Shown: piece after piece, positions 13,286 to 24,706 of the stretch
Numbering within the stretch: the first letter of the stretch is position 1
Layout of the letters: each line of letters opens with the position of its first letter
Source: Eremophila alpestris peregrina
Lineage: Eukaryota > Chordata > Aves > Passeriformes > Alaudidae
Direction: 5' to 3'
Length of the DNA stretch: 64,000 bases
Assembly: GCA_009792885.1 (NCBI GenBank)
Contig: WMCF01000006.1
Span: 5,845,769 to 5,909,768, forward strand
The notes under the pieces: generated by a model
The model's database searches: none
What the model saw: only the letters and a program-made list of their open reading frames with translations
Told to the model about the DNA's origin: nothing
Program-made: the position numbers and the translations under genes

Positions 13286-13412
13286 GTGATCCGTAAAGGA
13301 GAAGTGAGTTGCTGTTGGACCTGCACTCCTTGTAAAGAAAACGAATATGTCTCTGATGAATACACATGCAAAGCCTGCCAGCTTGGCTCCTGGCCTAATG
13401 AGGATCTCACAG
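13286..13412 (+). CDS. GRM5: GRM5 exon: cysteine-rich domain
   Basis: Internal exon of 127 nt reading VIRKGEVSCCWTCTPCKENE, then YVSDEYTCKACQLGSWPNED and LT. This is the heart of the mGluR cysteine-rich domain: six cysteines (CC, CTPC, CKAC) with the spacing seen in mGluR1 and mGluR5. The domain uses intramolecular disulfides plus one to the flytrap to couple agonist binding to the 7TM dimer. Choices that separate it from GRM1 are TCTPCKENEYV and QLGSWP. The acceptor TCTCAG ends at 13285 (phase 0). The donor GTAAAT starts at 13413 after a single G, so the next codon is split G|GC. Confidence 0.97.
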
Positions 13413-16400
13413 GTAAATGAGTTGAAGTTGTGCTTGTGTTGTCAATGAAAGTGCACATCTTATGAGCTGAAGAAACAAATGGCAGATACAGGTGAGTATG
13501 AGGATGGTTTTGGTCAGACGGAATGTGCATAAAACTAACATTGGAACTGAAGGCAATATCTGTCTTCTGAACCTGATCCAGGAATTATTCATATAATTCA
13601 ACTCCTTTCTAAAGACCTGAATTACTAGCTCTTGAAATAAAAAGGCCAGTTTTGTATTTGGCCCTGTCCTAATATCTAGATGGTAATACAGATCTTATCC
13701 TTCCCCAAATAGATACAGAAACTAAGTGCTTATCAGAGAAATTAAGGAAGATCTAATTTAAGAGCTTTATTATCCCTCCAAGCAGAGGAGTAGTGCACTA
13801 CTTCCTTTTTTAATCTGACAAAGTTCTGATTTATTTGCTGTAGTTACTGCTGCTAAAAGCTCCAAACAGACTTTGGTTTGCATTGGTCCTTAGTTCATCA
13901 GTCTTCTGGAACACAGAGTTCATCCTTGCCATGGGATAGACCTCTGTGCTCCTGCAGAAAACCAGTTAGGCTTCTTTGGAGATAAATTACTCCAGCCCTG
14001 TATCCCACAGTCTCTGTTCTTTACGGCTAATAAACAGAATTCAAATATCAGAGTATAAACCACTTCAAAACAATGTTCAGGGATCATGTTCTCACTGTGC
14101 CAGGCTTTGTATAAATAAGGGGAGAAAAGACAGGCTTTTTTCCAGAAGACATCACAGACCTGATTTGCATAGAGTTTCTATGGATGAGGGGAAAAACTTT
14201 GGGGTGTGAGGGAAGACAAAGGAAAACACAGTTTGCTGCATACATTTATGTAAGTGGGAGAGGGAAGACAAGGCTTGGCCTCTAGGCAGATTTTTACTTA
14301 TAAAGTTAATCTTTTCCTGCTTAAGAACAGTTGCATTGCTGTGATAAATGAGCTTGGCTACCAAGTTACTGCAAGAATATCATTTAATCATTAAACTGAT
14401 GGGGTACTTTTCAGAAAATGTCAAACATGACACTTTCCCCGAGAAAAAAACTTTCAACTGAGAAAACTGAAATAGCAGTAAAATGGACTTTCACGTCCTG
14501 CTGCCTCTATGCTCCAATAGCCCCACTCCCCCAGTTCTGCCTCCTGGGCAACCAGCAACCAGCCAGCAAAGCTTCTCTCAGGGAAAGATTTCTTGTGCCA
14601 GGAGAATGCAGAAGGGGAGAAAAAGAGAACAGGCCGCATGTGTCCCCAAAAGCAGAGTATTGAGGGTGTGGTTACAGTGTGAGGGACACTTCTCAGAAGC
14701 TTCCAAAGGCCACGTTGCAGGGACCAGGTTACTGCACCAGGCTATTCAGGTCATGATGGTCAACTAGTGCAACTTGTCAGCTCTTCAGTCTCCAGGGATT
14801 TTGTCTAAGATCCCAGCTCATGCCCTTGCTTAGGTGAACACCTGAGGTTTCACCCAGCATAGATCAGCTATGGAACTGCTACAAGTCAATTAGGAAGATA
14901 TTTATTCCAAGTGTCAACAGAGAAGCCAGAGAACCAGGGGTGGGAAGGAACTGCCCACTGACTTGGTGAAGCTTGTGTAATAAGACACTAAGCACCATAT
15001 GTAAGGCAAAGCAGAGTGACCAGGCCACCAAGTTGACCCTCAGGCTTTGTGCTTTGAGCTGGCTCCCCAGGACATACAAATTTCCATGGTTCAAGCATGA
15101 CATGATGTTATGGTCTTGTGGGAGGACTCACCCTCTGAAAGTCTCACTTTGCCCTCAGGATGGAAGAGTGGGATGGGTTGACCCCTCAAAACCTTTCAAA
15201 GGTTGAGTCAATGGTTTTCTACCTATCCGTAATTGTTTTTAAGGAAATCAGTTGTATTTTTACTCAAGCCAACAGATTTGTGTACTACATGAGCAAACAT
15301 TTTGTGTTTGTTTGCAAAATTACATTTTGCAAACCATTTGTCTGGCTTCAGACATGCATTTTATGCCTTTATGGGGACCAAAATCAATCTGTACACAAAG
15401 GAACCCTTGACATCAGTGCCAAGCAATTTTCCTCAGGAGATTTAGCACTTGTTCCTCAGCCAGGCAAAAATTTGGCAGGCCCTGTTTGGAAAACAAACCC
15501 CTCCTCTTTGGCCTTCATGAGCACAGCTGGTAGAATCTGCCCTCCTGGTAACAGGACACCCATCTCACAAGTGCAGTGCTGCCTAGTCCCCACCCAACTT
15601 ATTATCAGTGTGATGGCTGGATCTCATCTTATTTAACTTTGTATCACAAAGAGATTTTAAGATCTCTATTCCCAGCTTATCCATACAAAATAATGATCTG
15701 TATTTTTAACGATCGTATTTCTAGTGCCAACTTTTGCACTTATAAATAAAGCTGCCTCTCAATCTTGTTTACAACATAAGATTTAGTTATAAATGTGCAT
15801 TAAAAGTAAGGAGAGGTAGATGTATTTTGTATTCTGGCAAGGAAATTTCCTTTCAGCTTATTAAAGTATACAGCAATCTCCTTGAAATGTCCCTACATCT
15901 GATACTGCAGCATACTAAGTCTTTTTGCTGCTTGATAAAGCCATTTCCTAGGGAATGTCAGCTCCACAAGGCTACACATATAAAAAACTCATTAGAATAA
16001 GTCTTCTCTGCATGATCACCTTCAGATGAAAGTCCTGTATATTTATCAGCCAAGCACCTGAAATGGCTTTCAACATGGAGCTACACCTCACTGTTTGCCA
16101 GAGATCTGATCTTGGATAAAAACTTATTTGGAATCCTTTCTTGGCTCACATAACAAAACATGGCTTACACCTTTCTTATGCTCAATGATCAGCGCCTGTT
16201 TTGTGCCACAAACGTCACTAAATATAACATGTAATGGCAGGGATGTTACTGTCAGAAAGGAAGAGAGATTAATGCACTTTTTCAGTCACCTATGGAATAT
16301 CAGAATTCAGATGCAGAAGGGGAGAAGACAGAAGGGGTGCAATATGTGTAGGAAAACAAAGTTATTCTCAGAGCAGAAAAAGACGTTGAAATTCTGAAGT

Positions 16401-19400
16401 ACAGAAAGGCACAGAGAATTCAAAGGTAGTGGAAAAGATAAGTGGGAACAAGAGTTTCTCTAGATTAAACTAGGTGCTAGAAAATGTCTCCATCTAGAAG
16501 TAAAGCTGAAGCAAGAAAAGGAATGTTAATTCCCCATATTTTATTTTGTCACAAATTTCTGATTGTTTTTGCATGAGGTATTCCCCAGGGATCAGGCTCC
16601 TCCTTGGATAGAAACTTAGTAAGTTGCTTCCTTTTTTAAGATTTGTATGTACAATCCCAACACGTGCCAGAAGTAATTTTCTTCCTCCTGGCTTAGTATC
16701 AAGTTATGCTTCCCAATCTGCTGTAGCTCCCCCAAGTCCCCATGTGTTGTGTTGGCAACATCCACACAATACAGCACCAATGTGCACATTATTGTGGCCA
16801 GCAGGGCTGAGCCACGGGCTCAGCTACAGCAGGAGGAACTCAGTGGTTTAAGTCCAGAAGTATAGGCCAGACACTCCACTCTTCCTCACAGCTCTCCTTT
16901 GCATTATATTCACAGCCGGTGGAAGAGAGATGGATGCCACACAAGTTTAGATACAAGTGGAGGGATTTTCATAGTGGTGATGACCAACACTGACACTGAT
17001 TTTTCATAAGCTTTAGGAGAATCTGAGGACATGGCCTTCTGCATTCAAAAATGGTGCTCTAGAAAGACCAAATAAATTTTGTTCAACATCTCAGAGCTTT
17101 TCCAGTGTATGTAGGAACATCTTGGTTTAGCTGCCACTAGCATTTAAGGACATTTTTTAGGTGAGAAAGAAGCAATTATTTTCTCTTTCTGACATTCAAG
17201 GACAGCATACAATACCAAAACCAAAGTTTTGTTTAGTGACCTCAAGAATGGCAAGAAAATTAGATTATATTAATTTCAGTGACAATTGGACTATTTTCAG
17301 GTTGTATTGACATTTTTCTCAGTCTCTGTGTATTCCAAATATGTCGACTATTTGATTTTCTTAATTAGATTCCCATGAAAATAGGAACTTAACTATTTAC
17401 AACTCCTGAGATTTTTTTTTTGAGAGTATATATCCAAAATATAAATTTTTACTATAGCTGCAAAACTGGTTTCACCAAATAAAGTACCATAAAGCCAGGA
17501 TAGCAGTGTCATGATTTTGCTGCCCATCTGGAAGTGATAGATAAGAGATGGATTATCCAAAAAACCTTTGGATGGAAAGGACTAAAAAATGTGTGTGGCA
17601 GAAGTCATGGGGATCTGAGCCTCAGCTGTCTCATTAGACTGGATTCTGCCCCTCACCCAAGCAAAAGGTGATTCATCTCTTGCCCAGAATATTTTCAAAG
17701 GGTAACTGCTTGGTCCCATCAGGCTGCTTTCCTGCATTCCCTCTTGCAAAAATGTTGCAGCCATGGGTGATTTCAGCAATTGTTTGATGCAGGTCAGAAC
17801 ACAGTTTAGTTTGTGTTGACATTGATTTTTCTGCTGAAACATTACTAGGATCCTGCTTTTGATCATAATTGTTCAGGCTGTAATTGAGACTGAGGGAAGA
17901 AGAACACTATTTTCATCTGGTTATTTCTAATGTTATAAATGCACATCAGCAGAGACAATGTCCAGTTTTCACCCTGTTTTCTGTGCCCTTTATTTCTCTT
18001 TCCTTTTAATTCCTTACTCCAAATGAAATGTAACCATTTCATAAGCTGTAAATCAGTTTCACTCTCTCCCTCCTGGAAAGGTATATGGATTAGTTAAGGG
18101 TTCAGGTGGCAGTATTATGATTAGGATCTCATTTTCCTCTCCCTTGGTTCTGTGTTTGCACACTTTTCTTCCCTCAATTGCTTGTTCCAGGTAAGCTGTG
18201 AGCTTCAGCTTCCAGTCCAGCATGAGCCACACTGCACTTCAGGCTCAAGTGAGCTTGTTCAATATTGCTGAGCTCAACAAGAAGCACTTGGAAGTTCCTG
18301 GGCTGAATGAAGGGGAACTCGCCAGCAAAGCCAGAAGGATCCACTTGTAATTGTGCCTCATGTTATGGAAAGTTTGCATTTGGAACAAAACATTTGCAAC
18401 ACACAGAGCCAGCACTTTTTAGTGAAACTTAAATCAAAACAGTAGAGCCGGCATAAGGATAGACCTGATTGTTGTAATTCATCAGTTGTCCCCATCCTTC
18501 TGCACACTTGTGTAATTAAAGAATAATTTCCCATATGGTCACAAAGTAGCTTTAATGTACTATTCTAAGATTCATGGCCTTGCCTCTTACTGCAATGCAC
18601 AGCTAAATCCACACATTCCAGTTACAGGGGACTCAAGCCCCTGAGCTACAGATGCTCCAGCTTTCATGGCTTAAGATGTGACTCATCCCAAATCCTGCCC
18701 TGCAGAGGTGGCAGAATACACACATGCACAGTCATCAGCTGCCTGCATTGCCTGTGCAAAGCCATCTTTGCTGACAGCATCAGTAAATGTGCCAGTCTGG
18801 GAGCTGCAGCAGCTAAGACACCTCTGCATGCCCTGCTATTGTAGCAAGTTCAAAAAGTCCCACCAGAGTAAGGCAAAGGACTGGTAATTTACCATAGCAC
18901 CAGTACAAAGTTCTGACATGTCAGTGTCCTCTCTCCCTTCAGATGGTCCAGATTCCCTGTTAAGGTCAGGGGCCTGATATGTACCTCAAGACTCTGGAGA
19001 GTGTAAGCCTCTGGATAATGTTGGGGTTGAAAAAAATAAACAAATTATAAAAGCTACCCCATCAGCTTTATGCAGATTTTTATTCTGATGCTGACATTTT
19101 TGCATCTCAGCTTTCCATATATGTGGAAACCTAAATAATTAATCAAGATATCCCTCTCCCATCTTTTGGGATTATAATGAGAGAAAAATTTAGAAGCATT
19201 AATATAAAGTATTTAATTTCATAACATGAATAGGCTTCAAATAATGAGTGCTAAATACCATATGAGGACACATGCATTACTAAAATGCGGCCAGGTTGTT
19301 TGAGTTTCAACCTTGGTGTTTGGGCTTCTGATAACCTTGGAAGGATGTCTGAAAAATTACCAAGAAAACCAAATCTATTTTAAACCTGCTAACCAAGATG

Positions 19401-22361
19401 CCAAATCCAACTGAAAAATATTCAGAACTTACTAAACCAGCTGCAATTTTCTGCCAGTTTTAGTCTTCATGAACAGATTCAGTGAACTTTAGCTCATGAT
19501 AGTAACTTAAGAGAATTTATTAAATTACCTTCACTTTTTGGAGTCAATTCTATTCACAATCTTTATTCTGTCAAGTTTACCTTTGAAAATAGTTCAGTTA
19601 TGTATTTTATATTGGTTACCATGGAAGGGATTTCTCAGTGCTAAGCTAATACATTTTTATGGATGTTGAAGGCATTTTGTAGGTGTCAAAGCTATAATAA
19701 CAAATTAAAACAGTGCTATGAATAAAATCCACAGAAAATGTGGTCTATAATATAGTGCTTTATATCTGTAAACTCTTCTCCCAGATGAACTTATTTTAAT
19801 ACAATATGAAAGATCAGAAATAAGGGACAAATTTGTCTTCCCAGAAAAAGGACAGTGCACTAATAGACCTACTAATAGACCTGTGGCAGTAGTCAGGCCT
19901 TCAAGAGCATTTCCTCTCCTTGTTCATGGTAAAATTTAGTCAATCCATGAAGTAGCTAGAGCCATTTCCAAAATACCAGAAACTACTTTTTTTTTTTTTC
20001 TCAGAAGATCCTTAGACATCCTCATCTGTATTTTTTGGTGATTTTTGGAGGTCCTTTGAGAAAAACTTTCCCTGGCATGTTAAATGGAATTCTGATTTTT
20101 CTATCTGCTCATCTTGCTATTCCAATGTGTATCTGGTGTCTTGCTCCACAATGGCTATCTTTCTGGCCAGGGGAGCATAGTTTTAAAAAAGGTAGTTTTA
20201 TGCCAATTTCACTGGGGCTCCAAGCACCTTTGAGCACGGAACAACTTGACACCTGCTCCAGATTGGACTGGGTCCAAACAGTTTTTCCATAAGCCACCTT
20301 AGTGCCTCAGCACACTCTGGGCACCATAGGACAGGGCTGCTGGCTTTGTTCCACCTGTTTCTGAGCCAGCTAGGAAAGAAAACTGTCCATGTTTCCAGCT
20401 TGGAGATGTTGATAAAGTGTAAGAGGTAGGCTATAGGGTGTTATCATGGCCTTCAAAGGGAATTAGTTCTTTTTCTGGTACCATTTTTCAGCTTTTGTCT
20501 TGGTGTAGTCCAGGTCATCAGTTTAACACAAACGCTCATAGTGCTGTTTTCCCACATTTCTTTTAATTGATCTAGTTGTCCTTCTCTAAAAGTGCCATTG
20601 TCAGAAACCATTACCTGCTAAATTATTATGTGAAAACTTCACCAATCATTGTTTCATGAAGATGATCCAGTCTTTAAATCTTAATTGAGGAATAAATCAT
20701 TGCAAAGTTTAGCAATCTCCATGTAAAGTATACTCAGTGATGGGAAAAAATGGGACAAGTTTTCAACTCTTTTCTCAGGTATTTCATCAAGAGAATGTAA
20801 AAAGAGTAATAAAGCAAGGAAGACATGAAATAGTCTGAAACTAATGAGAAACACTTGGTTATGATTCACCTCTGCTACAACATTAGAAATGAGGCAGAAT
20901 TTAGCCCCTATATCATGCAAAGGCCAGCTGCCCGATAAAGATATGTTCTCTTCAAATTTCCTGTCGAGAATATGTAGCAGTGTTAGAAGCTAGAAACTAT
21001 TTGTTTCCACAAAATATTAATTAAATCTTGCTAAAATTAGAAATACATTTAGAGGTCATTTACTTATAAAACTTCCTGAGGAAGAACCCACAGTGGGATA
21101 TCTGCACGCAACAGAGGATTCCTTCTTGTTTTCACCCTTTTCCACTACTCTCACTTGTGTAAAATGTTGATTTTAATGATGTGATTACTGTGCTACTTTA
21201 ACCTTGAAAAAGTCAAAAGGAAATACAGTGTCTCCCTCACAATGAATACTGAATAAGTAAACCCAAAAAACAGCAAGAGTTAAAAAGGTATCATCAACTA
21301 ATGCAGTGAGAATGTTTCATAAAAATCTAATGTCTTTCTTATGTTTAGGTGTGGTAATAGCTTTATTAATGCAAGAGAAAGCTTTTCACATCAAAGCAGG
21401 CAAGTATGGATGGCAAATTAATCTGTATTCAGTAAGGAGCTCAATTCTCTTACACTAAAGTGACTGCAAATTTGTATACTTTAATTGCACTAATGTCAAG
21501 GACTCATTGACCCCAATCCTACTGATTTCTCCACTCTCATCAAGAACAGAAATATTTGCCTTGTACTTTTGCCACCTTATTGAAGGTATTATATCTTCAA
21601 AAATATTATTTCTGTAGAGATTCAGAATGCAAAAATACCTGGAGAAGAAAGGAGTTAGACCTAATATGTATCCATGCTGTTTTATGTAATGATTTTTACT
21701 ACTAAGAATGCTAGTGGCAGATTTGGAAAGCTCTGAGCTCCACTAAAAATACAGGAAAAGGCATACAATAGATCTTGCATGTAGAAATTCCCAAATTTTA
21801 GTCCTGATATCTACATTTAATACTGCTCATAAAGACACTGAGATTCCAGATTGCCTAATTAATTGAATACCCAGCAGACACTCCTAGCTAACTTCACTGC
21901 AGAAAATACAGATATGAGCACCTGGCACTCCATCTTCACTGAGTGAAGTGCCTTGTCACGAGCCACAGGTCAGGATGACACTCTCCTGTATGACCTAACT
22001 AGAAGACAGCAACATGATTACAAAAGTACAGAATTTTGAACTTGTAAACTTGCAATCAAGTCTAGTCAAGCTCAATGCAAGTACAGGAGAAATAAAAGCT
22101 TTTAGTTGCATTTTCTCCATTCCATTACCCATTTGCTGCTGTCCTGCCTTGGCTGACAATTCCAGCATCTCCACTGTTTTCAGGAAGTTACACTCCAGAA
22201 CATCAAGGTCGTCCCCTTTTTTATTACTGTGTTGGGTGCAGCTGAGATGGATTTCATTTTCCCCACAGCAACCCCCACAGTGCTGTGCTTTGCATAGGTA
22301 GCTAGAGATATGTTGATAGCATAGCAGTCATTTATCAAGGCTGTCTCTCCAACATTCCTCC

Positions 22362-22610
22362 CTCACTAGTATGCTGGTATGACCAAGATCTTGTGAGGGG
22401 ATACAGCCAGGACAGCTGACCCCAAATGATTAAAGGGATATCCTGTACCATATGATGTCTGCTCAGCAATAAAAGCTAAGAGAAAGGTGTGAGTGTCTGC
22501 ACTTTTTTATGAAGTTTTTGTTCTGGAGCTACATTTACTGAAGCCCTGCTTCCCAGGATATCACCTGGTGATGGGAAGTAGAGAACAAATCTTTTGTTGG
22601 TAGGCACTGG
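22362..22610 (+). mobile_element. Endogenous-retrovirus LTR fragment (same avian family as 7798-8325)
   Basis: The blocks 'cagccaggacagctgacccc', 'aaagggatatcctgtaccat', an ATATGATGTC block and 'gctcagcaataaaagctaag' are the reverse complement of blocks in the LTR at 7798-8325, so the two belong to one family in opposite orientations. A later block, 'aagccctgcttcccaggat' followed by 'gatgggaagtagagaacaaa', also fits that family's 3' part. An AATAAA lies in sense orientation at about 22470, the expected LTR poly(A) signal. Edges are approximate and no internal retroviral genes are present. Confidence 0.72.
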
Positions 22611-22669
22611 TATAGTATACTCTGGTGCCACAGGGCACAGAACCCATCTGCATCTTGAGTGAAAGTCAT

Positions 22670-22766
22670 GAAAAGAAACAAGGTTGAAGGACCCGAACAG
22701 GAGATTCAGTTTTTGGGAAAAGAAACAAGGTTGAAGGACCCGAACAGGAGATTCAGTTTTTGGGAA
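22670..22766 (+). repeat. Perfect tandem duplication, 2 x 47 bp
   Basis: A unit beginning GAAAAGAAACAAGGTTGAAG occurs twice head to tail (first copy from 22670, second from 22717) with no mismatch; identity runs a few bases into the next would-be copy. It lies about 60 bp downstream of the LTR fragment. Perfect identity suggests a recent event or a possible assembly artefact. Confidence 0.97.
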
Positions 22767-23766
22767 TAAAATGCAAGGATAGATGCCATCATGTGCCCGT
22801 GGCTGTAGTCAGCAGCACAACTTTGTCCAGAAATCCTGGAAGAGATCATAGACTGGCCAGAATGCAGAAATACCTATACAGCCTTGACAGTGCAAACACA
22901 AAGGAGGGAAGAATAAGGGAAGCCAACAAGAATTTTTCTGACATCATTTACTCCTGTCTATTGATCTGTACACTGTAGAATTAAAAGCCTTTTTGACTTC
23001 CTATGACCCAGATGCACAGACTAACTGCTGAAACCTGTGCAAAACTGAAAAACAAGTGTCCTTAAATGGGTTGCACTGCTAATTCCACTTTGTTGTCTAC
23101 TTATTAACTTCAATTTTATTTCACAGGTTAGATTAGGCTTTAATTTTTCAGAAATTTCAGAAGGATGTATGGCGAGAAAAGGAGTACGGTGTGCCATTCC
23201 AAATTACCTGTTACTTACAAGTCCAATTCCATAGAAAAGTTTTGTTAGAAAAAAGATAGCACATCTCAGAAACACTCTCTTTTTTTGACAGTTAGAATCC
23301 ACAAGATTTCTCTCCACAATCATTAAGAAAATACCAATATCCTTCATAGTATACAGTATAATTAGTTGGATTAACATCTAGTCCTTTAAGTGCAAATAGT
23401 ATGCAGAGAACTCTGAAGCACTTTGTACTGAGGTAGCACGACCTGCGGCAGAAATTTTTTCATAAATTCCTATATTTCAGAGAATTTAAAAGGCAAATTT
23501 CCACTGTGAGACGTGACTTATCCTAATCAGCTTGGTCATCATTTTCTATTCCAGACAAAGAGTATTACTGAAATAAGCTGTCATTGATATGTACTTATTG
23601 TGCCATTATATTGACATTATTTTAACACAATCTGAGCCTACACTCAATACAACAGCAGCTTCCTGAAAGACAAAAAGAAGAGAAATACCAGGAAAACCTT
23701 TAACTATCATTAAAGAATCTCACATCTACACACTTCAGTTTACCTTTCTCTTGTTTTTTTCTGCAG

Positions 23767-24706
23767 GCTGTGACCTCATCCCAGTCCAGTACCTCAGATG
23801 GGGCGATCCCGAGCCGATTGCGGCTGTTGTTTTTGCATGCCTGGGCCTGCTGGCCACGCTGTTTGTCACAATCGTGTTCATAATGTACCGAGACACTCCG
23901 GTGGTCAAATCATCCAGCAGAGAACTTTGCTACATAATCCTGGCCGGCATCTGCTTGGGTTACCTGTGCACCTTCTGTCTGATTGCAAAGCCTCAGCAGA
24001 TTTACTGCTACCTTCAGCGCATTGGCATCGGCCTCTCGCCGGCCATGAGCTATTCTGCTCTGGTAACTAAAACCAACCGCATTGCCAGAATCCTGGCTGG
24101 AAGCAAGAAGAAAATTTGTACAAAGAAACCAAGGTTCATGAGTGCCTGTGCCCAGCTGGTTATTGCATTTATCTTGATATGTATACAATTAGGCATCATA
24201 GTTGCCCTCTTTATAATGGAGCCACCAGATATAATGCATGATTACCCAAGCATCCGAGAGGTCTACCTGATTTGTAACACCACCAACTTGGGTGTTGTAA
24301 CTCCCCTTGGATATAATGGGCTATTAATTCTGAGCTGCACCTTTTATGCATTTAAGACTAGAAATGTCCCAGCTAATTTCAACGAAGCAAAATATATTGC
24401 CTTCACCATGTATACCACCTGCATCATTTGGCTGGCTTTTGTGCCAATATATTTTGGAAGCAACTACAAGATAATCACCATGTGTTTCTCAGTGAGTCTG
24501 AGTGCCACGGTGGCTCTTGGCTGTATGTTTGTGCCCAAGGTGTACATCATCCTGGCCAAGCCCGAGCGGAACGTGCGCAGCGCATTCACCACGTCGACAG
24601 TGGTCCGCATGCACGTGGGGGATGGAAAGTCCTCCTCGGCTGCCAGCCGCTCCAGCAGCCTGGTCAACCTGTGGAAAAGAAGGGGATCCTCTGGTGAAAC
24701 ACTTAG
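23767..24706 (+). CDS. GRM5: GRM5 exon: seven-transmembrane domain and proximal tail
   Basis: A 940-nt exon (2 nt, 312 codons, 2 nt) encoding the whole mGluR5 membrane bundle. It starts GCDLIPVQYLRWGDPEP. TM1 follows at roughly residues 18-42 of the exon, then the RDTPVVKSSSRELCY loop, TM2, and TM3 from YCYLQRIGIGLSPAMSYSAL. The second intracellular loop has the basic KKKICTKKPRF Gq-coupling region. TM4 is followed by the second extracellular loop with EVYLICNTTN, whose Cys pairs with the TM3 Cys. TM5 is LGYNGLLILSCTFYAF, TM6 contains the WLAFVP toggle region, and TM7 ends FVPKVYIILAKPERN. The proximal tail continues to VNLWKRRGSSGETL and a split codon. The donor GTAAAG at 24707 leaves AG, so the next residue is Arg with the 5b cassette and Ser with the last exon. 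The sequence is nearly identical to mammalian mGluR5 as I remember it, with few changes such as KPQQ for KPKQ. Confidence 0.99.

Larger units (their letters stand above)
13413..23766 (+). other. GRM5: GRM5 intron before the 7TM exon
   Basis: A 10.4-kb intron separating the cysteine-rich domain from the transmembrane exon, ending in a strong acceptor (TTGTTTTTTTCTGCAG). Contents I can name are an LTR fragment (22362-22610) and a perfect 47-bp tandem duplication (22670-22766). A 158-codon ORF at 15160-15636 has no recognisable domain and I treat it as chance. The rest shows no gene. Confidence 0.9.

Noticed and set aside
15160..15636. A 158-codon ORF with an ATG in the intron before the 7TM exon
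   Set aside because: The peptide has no domain I recognise, mixes unrelated compositions, and lies wholly inside a GRM5 intron. One or a few ORFs of this length are expected by chance over six frames of 64 kb.
23910..24188. Antisense and +1 frame ORFs over the 7TM exon
   Set aside because: Shadows of the conserved GRM5 reading frame.
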